Shown here: piece after piece, positions 1 through 11,860 of the stretch | How positions within the stretch are numbered: the first letter of the stretch is position 1 | Layout: each line of letters opens with the position of its first letter | Source of the DNA: Niebla homalea | Taxonomy: Eukaryota > Ascomycota > Lecanoromycetes > Lecanorales > Ramalinaceae | Assembly: GCA_019925105.1 (NCBI GenBank) | Contig: JAHGAU010000013.1 | Location: 496,001 to 560,000, forward strand | Length of the DNA: 64,000 nucleotides | Direction of reading: 5' to 3' | The notes under the pieces: model-generated | Database searches by the model: none | Seen by the model: the letters and a program-made list of their open reading frames with translations, nothing else | Told to the model about the DNA's origin: nothing | Made by a program: the position numbers and the translations under genes

Positions 1-61
1 AAGTGCCGGAGAGGGGCCACAGCAGATCTGTTCTTGAAAAGCCTCGCTCTAGTGATCGCTT

Positions 62-244
62 GAGTCGACAAAGTCATCGGACTGCCCACTCAACCCACAC
101 TGTTGGTTCACACTTTCTCAGATTTCGGACAGTACGACTCTGGTGGCGTAGGAGCGAGGACAAAATTCGAGCTTGGACGTCAAGAATTTGGAAACCATCC
201 AGGCAAAGCTAGAGTCCAATACGTGACGACGGTAGCCATGGTCA
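62..244 (+). CDS. possible 3' exon of a gene cut by the left edge
   Basis: One forward frame is open from just after an in-frame TGA near base 62 to a TGA near base 270. It could encode about 65 residues, with a hydrophobic patch (LPTQPTLLVHTFSDFG) followed by a Gly/Arg-rich stretch. The composition looks more coding than the competing frame that starts with ATG at base 3. No ATG opens it, so it would have to be a downstream exon of a gene lying mainly outside the window. The family is not recognised, and it could equally be non-coding. Boundaries are approximate. Confidence 0.15.
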
Positions 245-270
245 ACCAAGCACGATGCTATTGGAGGGCA

Positions 271-748
271 TTCTGAAAGCTCATGATGGGCTTCCTTGCT
301 AACAGTACTATCCTATACAGCAGGGTTACAACCACTTGCGTTCCATTGCTCGCTATTGCTTTGCCGCCATAGATCTTACCTACAGTATAGATGACATACG
401 GCTTACAGCAGGGAGGATACGATACGTGTTCGGGTAAGTTGAAAAGAAGATTACTGTGCAAGCTTTGAGAAAATAGAATGTTTGAGCTCCATGCTGCCAT
501 TAGCTTTAGACATTTAATTCCTGACATGTTCGAGGAATATCGCCTTGACTTCTTCTTGCTGCAACCGTGAAGATCTTCCATCAATATGCATTCGGGAAGG
601 GCAACAGGCTACATCCACTTCCCACAAATAGCGTTTGAAGCTTTGTGGCAAGACCTTTGACGAAACTCGTCCCGAATTGAATGACCAGGGAGGCTATGTG
701 GACGGGCAACTGATGCTCTGCATTCAATAAAAGGACCGAGAATTAAGC
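271..748. other. intergenic stretch, nothing recognised
   Basis: About 480 bases lie between the possible edge fragment and the 3' end of MON1. A 108-codon reverse frame lies here, but it has no recognisable domain and no splice partner. It probably holds the MON1 3' untranslated region. Confidence 0.5.
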
Positions 749-2889
749 TTAGAATACCTGGTATTCAGATGTCAGCTCAATGTAGGGTATGAGAAAATGA
801 GCGAAGCCGTCACACTTACCGCACCACCGATGATGAAGACCCTTTCCTCCTCGCGCTTGACCCACTGAATGACTTTATTCGCGCTCTGAGCGAGGGCGTT
901 ACGGCTGGCATTCGGGCCTGCGACACAGTAGAGCTCGAACAAGGGTGTCACCCAGGCCAGCGATATCGCGTTGCGGCTGATGCAGTGGTACACCTTCAGG
1001 TGCGAGTTCTTCGCGTGCACGCCGGCGTGGAGGGCGTGATACAAGGAAAGCAGTTTCCGCCTGTCCAGCATGGTGGGGAAGTGGGGTTCGAACGAGGGCA
1101 TCATGAACTGCACGTTCCCCTTGGATTTGTAGAGGAAATGGCGGATCACGGTGCCTGGCACGATGTCCGTCGGCGTGGGTCTGCCTTGGCGGATGGCGTG
1201 TTTGATCGTCTCCATGCTGTCATTCCTCTCGAGCTCTTCGATGAAATCGTCGCGCATCTTGCGTAAATCGTAAAAGCTTTCTTTATCGGCGCTGATGAGG
1301 AGGACGGCGATGGTGTCTTGGGTGATGGAGATGTCCTCGATGTTCTCGATGACCTCGTTGTCGTTGTTGTTGTTGTTGTCGTCGCCGGACGCGGTCACGA
1401 AGCTGACGTACATGTAGAGGTAGCCGTTCTTGTTGAACCCGGGGAGGCAGATGGGGATCCAATTTTCTCCACCGCCGGCTTTGATGCCGCCGGCTTCGAA
1501 GAGCATGTTGAAGACCAGTTGCAGATCACTGGGGTGGAGTGAGTGCTTCCGTGGTCGGGCTACGCTTACGAGTCGGCCGCCGGCTACTATGAGGCCATAC
1601 AAGAGCGAGGGGCATCTGGTTCGAAGGAGTGTATTGTTGATGATCTGTCTCTGAGACTTCTTCATCTTAAGGCACTCCAGTGCAGACAAGAGAGCTGGGG
1701 GAGAGCCTCGAGTGAAAGAGTCCGCAAGCGCAGAGAGCAAGACTTCTGTCCCCTTCAGGGGTCTTCGCAGATCGGTGGACGGCCGATTAGCAAAAAGGTG
1801 GTTCAGCGTCGGCAAAGTAAGGGTGGAGAGGATCTGCATGTACAGCGCTTCGAGCTGAGCACGAAGTTGCGGGTCATTCTCACCGAGCTTGCTAATCGCG
1901 ACAAGGTAGAGTGGCCCTTGGGACATGATGGTGAATCGAGTACCAGCAGCAGAAAAGCCTTTGAGATGATCACCATCAGCCTCATAGAAGGAGATGATGG
2001 TTTGAATGATGCCGATGGAGGACGAGATGAGTTGGTCGTCTCCATGACGGCTGTAGACAGGCTTGCCAGCAGAGGTGAGAATCAGAAAATGCTTCTGCTT
2101 GGCTTTCCATTGTCGGATAAGCTTCTCTGAATGTTCTCAGCACCAGCACTGGGCAACGTGGAGGAGAGTCATGTTACCTTCATCTTGTCCCTCCTCACCA
2201 ACACCCGGTACTGTATCAAACTCCCTGTAGAAGTTCATGTCGATCTGTTCGTCGTCGCTGAGATCCAATTCCTCTTGCTCAATGCCACCTTCTTGGTTGC
2301 TAAACAATTTCCACGTTGGCAAGTCTTGGGATCCCCCAAAGATTCCGTCGCCAAGCAAGCTCTCATTGTCTCCGCTGCGGCCCACAGTAGTAGAGAAGCT
2401 GCGGATACTCGCTGTGTCTCCTGCGTCGCTTCTTCCCAAGCCTTTCAGACTCCGTATACTCCCAAAGGCTTGGCTCGATTTTGGAGGCGGCGTTGACTGC
2501 CCTGAAGCAGGCAAAGTCTCCTTAGGATCATCTTTGTGCGGTTGTGCGTGAATATCTGCTTTGGATATGGCAGTAGTTGCACGGGAGAGCAGGTTAGCTC
2601 TAGGAGACTGATGCTGCCTCTGACCGGCAATGGCGCCACTGTCTTGGATCAGAGGGATGTTGGTTGGCCGCGGAGGCAGAGGTGGCCGGACATCGCGATC
2701 CAGTTGAGATGGTGGAGCGGCTTTCGAGGAGCCTGATCGATCTCGAGGGTCAGGTGTATCTACGGCGCCATCATTTCCAGGTGATGACAGTCCAGGTTCT
2801 CCTCTGCCTGGGTCTGCTCCTGAAGCCCAATCGCCACTGCTTGGGCCGTTGCTCAAGAGCTCCGACGGAGGAGATGCATCATTGGGCAT
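749..2889 (-). CDS. MON1: vacuolar fusion protein Mon1
   Basis: Mon1 pairs with Ccz1 to form the nucleotide exchange factor for Rab7/Ypt7 on late endosomes and vacuoles. The model has three exons, complement(749..757, 820..2126, 2178..2889), and gives 675 residues, close to the family norm. Exon 1 (about 237 residues) is a Pro/Ser-rich disordered tail with acidic patches. The longin-like core begins just after the first junction, with the typical '[18 protein letters not shown]' and '[12 protein letters not shown]'. A run of five Asn and an Asp-rich loop interrupt the middle. The conserved C-terminus ([12 protein letters not shown]) is completed only by splicing a 62-nt intron, so the last exon is 9 nt including the stop. 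It is transcribed divergently from DOP1 across 381 bp. Identity is secure; the start ATG is the first in the open frame. Confidence 0.93.
1363..1379. repeat. GTT/AAC trinucleotide run in MON1
   Basis: A short GTT run (AAC on the coding strand) encodes the polyasparagine loop of MON1. It is a microsatellite likely to vary in length between strains. Confidence 0.7.
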
Positions 2890-3270
2890 TGCCCATAGCC
2901 AAGGCCGAAATCAGTAATTGGTGTCCAGATCATCTGACAATTGGCTCCTCTTCCTGAATATAGGATGTCACGTCTTGAGCGCATGAGTGCAGGAGGCCCG
3001 GAAGTCTAGGTAGAGTGATATCAGCCAATGAGGGCCGAGCTTTGCGGAGAAAACGCCAAGAACAAAGAAACACCCTGAAACACACCCCGGAGCTCACCCT
3101 CCCCGCTGGCGCGACTCCGCGACAGGCCCATCAGCTTCGAAAAGCTGCCTGATCTTCTCTTATCTTACATGCGAATATCAGGCGTCTTTCGCTGCTTTAG
3201 TTGAAATGCTTGATATCTTGCAGCGACCCAAGCATGTCTTCAAGCAAAGCGTCCTTCCCGAGAGCCCACG
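2890..3270. promoter_or_regulatory. shared divergent promoter of MON1 and DOP1
   Basis: These 381 bases separate the two start codons, so they must carry both promoters and both 5' untranslated regions. Short A-rich and C-rich tracts are present. I could not identify a specific factor site. Confidence 0.6.
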
Positions 3271-6200
3271 ATGCCTGGAGACATGAACCTTGCTCAGCGA
3301 CCAGCGTCGCCGGTCGTCGTCGACGACAGTGAGTGCTCGTGACATTGGAAGACCTCTCCCACTTACTGATAAATTTCAGAGAGTGGCAAAAGAGACAAGA
3401 ACTTTCGCCGATACGCTTCTGCCGTTGAGAGGGCACTATCAGTCTTTGATACTGCATTGCAAGAATGGGCGGATTACATTGCTTTCCTGAACCGCCTCTT
3501 GAAAGTATTCGTGACCCAACGCTCTTCTTGATACTTACTCACCTTATCAAGGCGCTCCAGACAAAGCCACCTGGCGTCGATGAGGTACCCTATAGTGCTG
3601 TTGTAGCCAAGCGCCTGTCACAATGTCTGAACTCGACTCTCCCGCCTGGCGTACATCAGAAGGCGCTTGATGTCTACTCAGTTGTTTTCGCTGTACTGGG
3701 CGTGGGTTCTGATTCCTGGCCAGATCCGTTGTATCTGCTAAGTGTCTTCCTACCAGAAAGAGGGCCTGTCCAGGGAACTTCAACGTTACCTCCCAGGACT
3801 ATCGCCAGTGCTATCCTTTGCCGTGCTTACTGTAAAGCCAGGACTATTAAAACTCTTTGAGAATCACATCTTGCCACTCAACCCGGACACCTTACGGCCA
3901 GCTCTCAAAGCTATAATACTTGCTTTGCTTCCAGGTCTAGAGGAAGAAGGCAGTGATGAATTCGAGCGGACTCTTGCGCTGCTCAACCGCTTTCGAGACA
4001 ATCTAAATCGGAGTCAAACTCTTCAAGGTAATAGCACAGGCTCTAGTAATGAGCGCATTTTCTGGCAGAGTCTGTTTCTTATAACCATTACAAGTCCAAG
4101 CAGACGGCAAGGCGCACTTGCATACCTCGTACGCAGTCTGCCCAAGTTAGATGATAGCACCCCTCTCACCGTCGAGAATGGGGAGACTCAAGGCGACAAG
4201 ATGCCCGAGTCGTCACCCCATGTACAAGCCATCACATCACCCGAACCAGGCTTGCTCATCAGGTGCTTTGCTGCCGGACTTCAGGACGACCAGTTGCTGA
4301 CTCAGCGTGGCTTTCTTGATCTTTTGGTTACAAACATGCCCCTGAACTCCACAGTTCTTCAGCAGGTCTCTAGCCCAGACCTTGAGCTTCTGATGACTGC
4401 AGCTGCTTCCGTTGTCGCTCGTCGGGAAATGAGCCTCAATCGAAGGCTATGGGTATGGCTTCTGAGTCAAGCATCTCCTCAAGACCCCCTGGCGAAGGCA
4501 CCGGATTCGCCGGAGTCAGGCAGCTCAAGAGCGCCAGGAGGCTCTGGCAGAGAATCTCCAACTCAATACTTTAGACGCTACGGATTCACTCCATTGAGGG
4601 ATAGCCTTCTGAAAGGCTTCCGTACAGACTCAGCCATGGCTGCTGTCAGAGCAAAACCCTTCCGCATCTGCCTCTCGCTCATGGATCGTTGGGAGGTAGG
4701 AAGTTTGATTATCCCGCAAGTTTTCAGGCCAGCGATGGAATCTCTCTATGAATACAGGACGTCCGCACCGACACCAGAGTCCTTCTCTGAACTCTTACGA
4801 AGTGCTAATGTGCTTTTTGACGCGATTCAAAGCCATGTGATCTGGCGAGAAATCGTGTCCTACTTGGACAAGGCTTTAGACATACAGCGTCTCACCACCG
4901 GTGGCGAAAACCTTCGCTCTACTACAAGCTGTCTAGATCTTGTTCATTTCATCATCAAAACATTCAACATCCGCGAAGAGGACATGCTCACGATACATCT
5001 CCCCAACGCTTTGATTGTGATTCTTACGCGTCTTGAAAGGCTGGCAACCCAGACCAAGTATTTCGAGTCGTCTCAGGGGACAGACGTTTATTGCTCCAGT
5101 TTATCCATTGCTGCTTATCTTCTCGATCAATTACCGTCACGCTCCTTCAAGCCATATACTCAAGGAGCGCAACTTTCACCTGAGCTTGACCCAGCCCCTA
5201 AAGCTCGGAACGCGGCTATGACTGATATCTCGCAGGAGATTCAGCACTGGTATCGAGGCCTCGATCCAAGTGGAAGCACAGGCAATATGTCCCTTAAAGA
5301 TCGGGATGTAGGAGCCATTGTCATACCTCTCGTAACGACTTTACTAATCCAGACTTTGGACCATTCAGACTCCCGTACAGCGCCGAGCATCGAGCTTTCA
5401 CTCCTCAAGAAGCTCATGGAAAAAGCACCATCTCAACCGAGAGTCGATATTGAGCTGTTGCTGGATAGTCTCATTCGCAGCTTGAGCAAAGATACATCCG
5501 GCAAGCCAAGTCTTCCGATCCTTCTCGAACAGGTCGCTGTGCTCGAATTCCTCTCCAGAAGCGTTGCTGATGAGCAGTGGGTGTCTGACCATCGAGTGCG
5601 GATCATTTTGGTAGATATCGTCAAATCGCTCTGGGCGTGTGTTTCTCCTTCAGCCCCCAGACATAATGTTGAGGCAATCCGCTGCCTTTGGCGGGTTCAC
5701 GCCATGTGTCCCGACGACCGTCTCGTAGAAGCTACTGTGACTGGCCTAATGCAAAGAAATGAAAAAGGGTCTTCCCCATCGTCGCTTAGTATTGATGGTG
5801 TTCGGAGATTCACCACAATTTGGAGCCATAGCATCTCATTGTCGGCGCAGGTCCCAAAACGTGGTAATCAGTTGCAGAGGATGCACTCACTTGCCGATGT
5901 AAGATTAGAACGACTGGAATACAGTCCAGAGGTTCTAGCTAGACCACTGCTACTACTATTGGATTCCCTAGATCAGCAGAATGGTGAGCTGTCTGTGTAT
6001 GTTCGCAGCTGGCTGCAATCGCTACCAAGCCTGAGTCGGTTAGTATAATGATCATCTTGTCGAAACATTCTGATGTAGAGTAATAGGATCATAGACCTGC
6101 TGGCCATGCATCTTGATGCGTCGCCATTCATGGACGACCTTCGAGCGCACAGCGAATTCAAGACGAATGGAGAGGAGACTAAGGCAGAAGCACTAGGCCA

Positions 6201-9152
6201 TATTAAAGAAAGCATCTATTATATACATTCGATCTCGAACATCCTTGAAATGCCATCGACCAACGTGTCGTCTGCGATTGCAGCTCAGGTTTCTGCACCT
6301 TCATTAATACAGAGCCTCTCTACAGACACCATCGATGCATTCAACAAGGAGGCTCAAGAGAATCGGCATGATGGTGTGACCCTCCACGATTACCTTTTGA
6401 AGGCCTCAATCTTCATCTTACAGCAGCTTTTGCTCGAAAGCAAGAACAATTACTCAGAGGCTCAACGGCTCAACCAGGCTTGTGCACGACTCGTACAGCG
6501 CCTTATCTCTATCTCAGAAAGTACCCTCCACGAAATGCCAGGTCTACAGAGCATTTTGATGAAGCTCCTCTCGAAATCAGTGCAACAGAAAGATACCGAC
6601 CTTCAAATTGTTCTCATGGACGACTTGACAATAGTGTTGAGACAATTTTCAGCGCCAACACAACCGCTCGTGAATGGGGAAAGAAGACTCACTTCGAAAG
6701 AGTATCGGCGTAGCACATCCCAGTTATCCTTAGCTGAGAAGTCAGAGAAAGATCATCTTCCGAGAACAGTCTCTGGGCCGGATCCTCTTTTGCTCGATTG
6801 TGTGATACTAGGACTGAGCTCGACTGATAGTCAAGTGGTACTCGAGCAATGGGTGCGCTTCTTGGAAGGCTGTCTCCCGCTTTACGCAACGAACACCTTC
6901 CAGGTTCTGTTGCCGCTTACAGAGTGCTTAGGTCGTGGCATTGAATTAACCTTCAACGCCGTACGAGACATGTTTGCAGATCCAGTGGCGGAGGTATCCC
7001 TTAGAAGCGAGCCTATACAGTCGATCAATAGCCTGTTCAACGGTCTAGAGCAGGTGCTTGCCCGGGGTCATGACCAAATCCTGGCAGACGAATCCAGATC
7101 TTCCAGCCTAAAGTCCCCTGAACAAGTCCAAGGGTTTTTCGGTAATATGGTGTCGGGAGTCTTCACTTCAGAAGCTCAGGCCAGTAGATCAGGAACTGCC
7201 AACAACAGATTGACCGTGTTGCTCTGTTTCAAGGATGCCGTCAAAGTTGCTTTCAGGATCTGGTCGTGGGGCGATGACAGACATGGCATTCCAGCTACGT
7301 GTGCTTTGACATCGGCATCCTTCAATTATACCTCCATTCGCCTCAAAAACCGCACACGAAGAGCTCTTGAGCACCTTTTCTCAGCAGAAGCCTTGGAATG
7401 CCTGGAAACCTTGGTCGAAGCGTGGCAGGTTGGCGGCCCCCAATCCGACAATGTCATGAATTTGTTGAACACGCTGGAAGGTTCCAGGCCCAAGAACACA
7501 GTGCCGACTATCTTCAATGCCATCTACAGTCGGACCAATCCCGCAGTCCTCGATTCCCAACACAAATCCACATTGACCTCGGAAGTGTCTGAAGTCCAGT
7601 TGGCTACCTTCCTCACCAATTATACACGTTCCATGGATGATGATGCCCTTGATGAGATATGGGCGGATTGCATGAGCTTCTCCAAAGATGTACTAAGTAA
7701 TCCCATGCCGCACAGGCAGATCCTTCCTTTGCTTCTAGACTTCATTTCGATTCTTGGAGTCAAGATTGACAACACCAACTTTGGCGAGCAAAGGCGCATG
7801 CGGAAAGAGATAGGGGTGCGTTCAAGCTCGACCGTTCCCTGATTTGTCTAATTTCCTGCTGACGGATACAGGATCTATTCGTTCGTCTTCTCGCTGCGAT
7901 ATTTACAATCAAACCAATCTCTTTTCCCCAGCATGGGCCATCTTCGCATGTGGACAATATGGACGCACATGATCCGGTAAGGTTATCAGGTCCACAAGAA
8001 ACCTCATTGAATACGGATATAATTGCCACTCTGGCTTCAACTCTGCCCAAGATGACCAAACTTTTGATCGACACAGACCGTATAGCTACTGCTACGTCAA
8101 CCATATCCTTACAAATACTAATGCCCACCTTCCACTGGAAGACCTTTCCCAACAACGTCACAATCTACACCTTGAGGATCATGCAGGCACTCTCCCGCGT
8201 TGCAGAGATCTCGAAGATTTGGAAAAAGGATGTTGCAGAAGCTTTCAACGATCCACGGCTGTTTTCATCAAAGCCGCTCTCTCTCGTAGTAGAAGGGTGG
8301 ATACCCATTCTACGCCAATGGGCACTGATAGACAGAGACCGCATGGCTGAGCTGCTTCTGCGGCTCTCTGCGCCTGCATCGGCTGGAATCATGTTTGGGG
8401 TAGGCGCCTCGTCAGCAAGACTGGAAGCGGACCGCAAAGCGCAACTTAACCTGCGGAGGATTGCCTTGCTGACCTTGTCCTCCGCGGATGATGCCTTTGT
8501 GATCAATATGAGCACTATACAGGAGAAGATGGCAGAGTTGTTGAATGCTACAGCGGCATCGTCGCCTTCTTCCGTGACGAGAGGAGAGGTTTACATGGTA
8601 TTCCGGGCACTGATCCTTAAAAACTCAACAGTCCATTTGGCTTCACTATGGCCTATCATCAACGCCGAGTTATATGAAGCATTGTCCTCCATTGGCCAGA
8701 TTGCCAGCCGCGAGACATACAACATCACCAGTATCCTGCAAGCGGCCAAGCTACTTGATACGCTGCTGATGATCGCTCCAGACGACTTCCAAATATCCGA
8801 ATGGCTTTTCATCACCGACACGACAGATGCCGTCTATAGATCACAGGATTGGAAGCCAGTATCTCTCGCCGATAGTCTCGCCGAGTTGCTCGATAGCGAG
8901 AGCAACAGCCTGAACAGTGCGAGCGTGCCGTTCCATTCAGAGAGTCAAACGGGCATTCGTCGGCCGATGCTGAGATGGGAGGATACCCACGAATTACCAA
9001 GAGAGAAGCTGCTGGATCAGGTACTCAGGCCATTCCTGCGGCAGCTAAGCATCAATTCTTTCGAATCTACATATCAGATGGAGTCTGTGGATAGCCAGGC
9101 TTGCTACGACGAACTGTTGATGGATTTGTTCGATGATAGTACCCTCGTTTGA
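3271..9152 (+). CDS. DOP1: Dopey family protein (Dop1/DopA)
   Basis: Dop1 proteins are very large peripheral membrane proteins that act with Mon2 and Neo1-type flippases in endosome-Golgi traffic; in Aspergillus the family is needed for normal development. Six exons, join(3271..3328, 3380..3504, 3552..3701, 3757..6038, 6087..7815, 7872..9152), keep frame throughout and give 1,874 residues, the expected size. The N-terminal Dopey domain is clear: 'FRRYASAVERAL' near residue 30, 'KRLSQCLNSTLPPGVHQKAL' near residue 80 and 'LQRYLPGLSPVLSFAVLTVKP' near residue 120. The rest is helical, leucine-rich repeat-like sequence ending in the conserved acidic tail. The ATG at 3271 was chosen because it is the first in frame with exon 1; a second in-frame ATG lies at 3283. 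All introns are 47-56 nt. Confidence 0.94.
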
Positions 9153-9462
9153 AGCTTATGTTTGGTAGCATGGGGTATAGCGACCGAAGAAAGGAGCAGA
9201 CAGGTGTTTGAGACGAGGGACTGCCGCGGGGACCAATGATTTATGATAGTGTAAGATACCCTCGATACCGCTACAGTACTTCATACAAAAATGCATCTGA
9301 AGTTTTATCGCCCGCCGTTTTGCCATTCCCGAGGTTCCCCCCTTTTCAAGCCTCAATAATAAGTCGCAACGGCTGCTGAAAAACTTTCTTACAATCGACA
9401 CAGCGTGATTTAACTTAACGGTCTGCACCCACCGCCCTCCCATTGAACCGCATTCCCATAAC
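9153..9462. other. intergenic, DOP1 3' side and promoter of next gene
   Basis: About 310 bases with no supported gene. They hold the DOP1 3' end and the promoter of the small mitochondrial gene. Confidence 0.5.
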
Positions 9463-10505
9463 ATGGTCACCACAATGCTCCCCAGAGTCCTCACCCGCAG
9501 CGGCATAAGCGCCCTCCGCCAACAACCCCCAACCCCCTCCTTCCTCCGCAACACCACCACGACCACCAGCCGATCCTTCCGATCCTCCACCAGATCACAC
9601 GACTCCGCCTCCACTCCCACCTCAGCCGCAGCAGCAGCAGCAGCAGCCGCCGCGCCCACATCCGCCCTGCGACGCAACAAACCGGTGGGTGCCTTCCGGG
9701 GCGGCGTCTTCGGGTTCCTGCTCGGGGCCGTCGGCGCGGGCGCGGGCACTTTCTACTACGTGATGGAGGAGTACCGGGTGTCGAACGAGCTGCTGACGGA
9801 GGACATCTATGTGGGTGATGACGATGCATCTCGATCCGCTACTGCTGCTCCTGCTCCTGGTGTTGGTGTTGGTGTTGGTGGTGTTGTTGTTGATTCCCAT
9901 GTCGTTGAGCTGTACGAGCGCGTTGCGATTTGAAAAAGAGTCGGAGGAGTCGAGTCGGAAAAGAGTATGGGCGGGCCGTGCGTGTGTGCGTGCAATGGGT
10001 GGTTTGTTTGGTTGGTTTGCCATGTCATATAACGCCGCGGCGGGGGGGGGTGAACGAACGAACGGGTCATTGAAGCGTGTGGAGTTGTATGATGATGATG
10101 ATGATGATGCCATGTTGAAAAGAGGTGGGATGGGTAGTAGTACGAAGGGAATTGTAGAGCGTATCGTTGCAGACAAGACGGGGAAGATGCATTTGCATTG
10201 CAAAGAGATGGCAACGCGAAGGCATGGGCATTTTCAAGCATGATGGAACGATAGACTAAGAGCTTGGAACATTTGGATAGACAAAGCGAGAAAGAAGACT
10301 TAGCGCATAATGGAAGAGCCTTTGGGGGGTCGTCGTCCTCGATCGATCGGATATGTTAATTTGTCGTACTTGTTGCAGGATCTGCGGCGCTGACTTTCTT
10401 GTCGTTTGATAGGCTTTGCAGGCTTCGGTCCAGAAGATCCACACATACGTGTCGACGCTCGAGGACAAGGTCGATTCGATGGAGAGGAAGAAGAAGGGGA
10501 AGTGA
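9463..10505 (+). CDS. small mitochondrial membrane protein with C-terminal coiled coil
   Basis: Two exons, join(9463..9810, 10413..10505), give 146 residues. Residues 1-45 are rich in Ser, Thr and Arg and lack acids apart from one late Asp, like a mitochondrial presequence. An alanine run follows (about 55-64), then a Gly-rich membrane helix (about 79-100, GGVFGFLLGAVGAGAGTFYYV). After the motif EEYRVSNELLTEDIY, exon 2 adds an amphipathic coiled coil ending in lysines (ERKKKGK). I recognise this layout from conserved fungal mitochondrial proteins of unknown function. The intron is 602 nt, far longer than any other here. Reading straight through it would give a 156-residue protein with a low-complexity Ala/Pro/Gly/Val tail and lose the conserved coiled coil. 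The role is unknown. Confidence 0.75.
9628..9646. repeat. GCA trinucleotide run
   Basis: A GCA run encodes the alanine stretch in the presequence region of the mitochondrial protein. It is a simple microsatellite. Confidence 0.7.
10089..10109. repeat. ATG trinucleotide run inside intron
   Basis: Seven tandem ATG units lie inside the 602-nt intron of the mitochondrial protein gene. A GTT/GGT-rich run at about 9859-9893 lies in the same intron. Confidence 0.7.
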
Positions 10506-11251
10506 GACTGTTGATCATACCGACGTTTTGATGCGAGATTGTCAAAGGAACGTGAGTATCCCACAGATTGGAAAATGGTATGGGCTACCAATAAGTTTGC
10601 CTACACCATCCTTTCCGCGAGGAAGTAGGCCAGGGGGGAGAGAGGGGGGCAAGTCCGTTCGTTCACTGGGACACGTGGTGAGCTAGCTAGCTATGCAAAG
10701 TGAGCAGAGCATCTCATGTTGGGCAGTCTCCTCAGATAGGTCATGGCTCGCTCGAAGTGCAAGCTCTGTTTTGTGCCCTTGCCCTCTAATCTTGATCCCT
10801 GTGCTAAAGTTCGAGGTTGCTGCATCCTTTGCTTCAGATCCATCTTCCTCGCAAGCAATTGCCCGCTGTATCAAGAAGACCATCGCTTCTGAAGCGGGAG
10901 GTCGTGATGCACCAACCCATCGAGCAGGCTGACTTTTTACTTGCTGGTCTCACACCCTATTTACGTTTGGCTGAGCCCTTGCATCATGAGGTGGTTTCCG
11001 CTTTTCTTCCTTTGTCAATCCATGGGAAGTGCAAACGCTCTTCAGGGTGGGAAGCATTGGGGTTCAAAAGAGAAAAGAGATTCAGTGATTCCCAACATTT
11101 CATTCCATATGTGAGTTACAACGGAAACGCTAGAGGCCAATCTGTATAGTAGGAAATCTATCAATCATACACCATGTTCCATCCAGCTGAAACTACCTAT
11201 GTGTTTGTCCTGCTGTCTCTCTGCTTTACCACCATAATTCCAACGCTTCTC
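10506..11251. other. intergenic, no supported gene
   Basis: About 750 bases. Frames of 60-110 codons occur on both strands, but none has a domain, a signal peptide or consistent splicing. A CACGTG hexamer lies near 10671. A G/A-rich tract is at 10620-10655. Confidence 0.5.
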
Positions 11252-11860
11252 CTAAGCCTCGATGGCCGCGAACTTGGCCGAATCTTCGCGCTTCAGCTTC
11301 GTCCCGGTAGAGGTCGGGTTGCCCTTGGCGGCCCCTGTATCCGAGATGCACTGGCCATCGCAGAAGGGGTTCTCGACATAGTTGAAGGTCAGAATGCCAT
11401 CCTTGGGATCATTGCTCTGCCAATCCTTGGGCACACTTCCGCAGGTGCTGCAGCCGTGCTCGAGAATCTTGTCGGCCAGAGTCCGAATGTCGGAAAGCTG
11501 CAGGGAAGTACCCTGAGCGAAGAGGCAGATCCCCCCAGCGCCGATGGCGAGGTCTCCAGACAGACTGAAGCTGCCGGTCGCGCCGTCGTAATCCCCGCCG
11601 ACTCCGGCGGAGATGGTAATCTTTTCGGTTTGGGAGATGCAGATGATGTGGTCGCCGTCATTGAAGGTTGTGGACGGGTCGAGCACAGTGGCGTAGACGG
11701 CATCACGGAGGATCTGGATGATCTTGCCGGAGCTGCTGGACATGCTGGCGCGGGGACAGAGAGCAGAGCCGCGGCAGTTGATGCCCAAGGCGGAGGTGGA
11801 GCTCAGGAGGGTGCTGAGGGCAGTGAGGCCCATGGCCAGAGTGGATGTTGTGAGTTGCAT
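11252..11860 (-). CDS. KP4-like secreted killer protein
   Basis: A single exon of 202 residues. The N-terminus is a signal peptide (about 1-25, ending STSALG), followed by the motif GINCRGSALC that opens fungal KP4-type killer proteins. After the signal there are eight cysteines (29, 35, 74, 112, 137, 140, 167, 171), against ten in the virus-encoded KP4 of Ustilago. The central Gly-rich strand region and the 'FCDGQC' end fit the KP4/SMK fold. A Lys-Arg pair near 190 could be a Kex2-type site close to the C-terminus. Family members are small secreted proteins; the founding one blocks calcium channels of competing fungi, and chromosomal copies are scattered among ascomycetes. The gene stands alone between two non-coding stretches. 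The antisense frame (about 240 codons) was rejected as a shadow. Target and activity are inferred only. Confidence 0.82.
   Translation of the reverse strand: MQLTTSTLAMGLTALSTLLSSTSALGINCRGSALCPRASMSSSSGKIIQILRDAVYATVLDPSTTFNDGDHIICISQTEKITISAGVGGDYDGATGSFSLSGDLAIGAGGICLFAQGTSLQLSDIRTLADKILEHGCSTCGSVPKDWQSNDPKDGILTFNYVENPFCDGQCISDTGAAKGNPTSTGTKLKREDSAKFAAIEA

Noticed and set aside
8521..8590. Possible further intron near the end of DOP1
   Set aside because: The frame is open and family-like throughout exon 6, so no intron is needed.
9809..10243. 144-codon frames on both strands inside the 602-nt intron
   Set aside because: Low-complexity translations of repeats (His, Thr-Pro and Val/Leu runs), better explained as intron.
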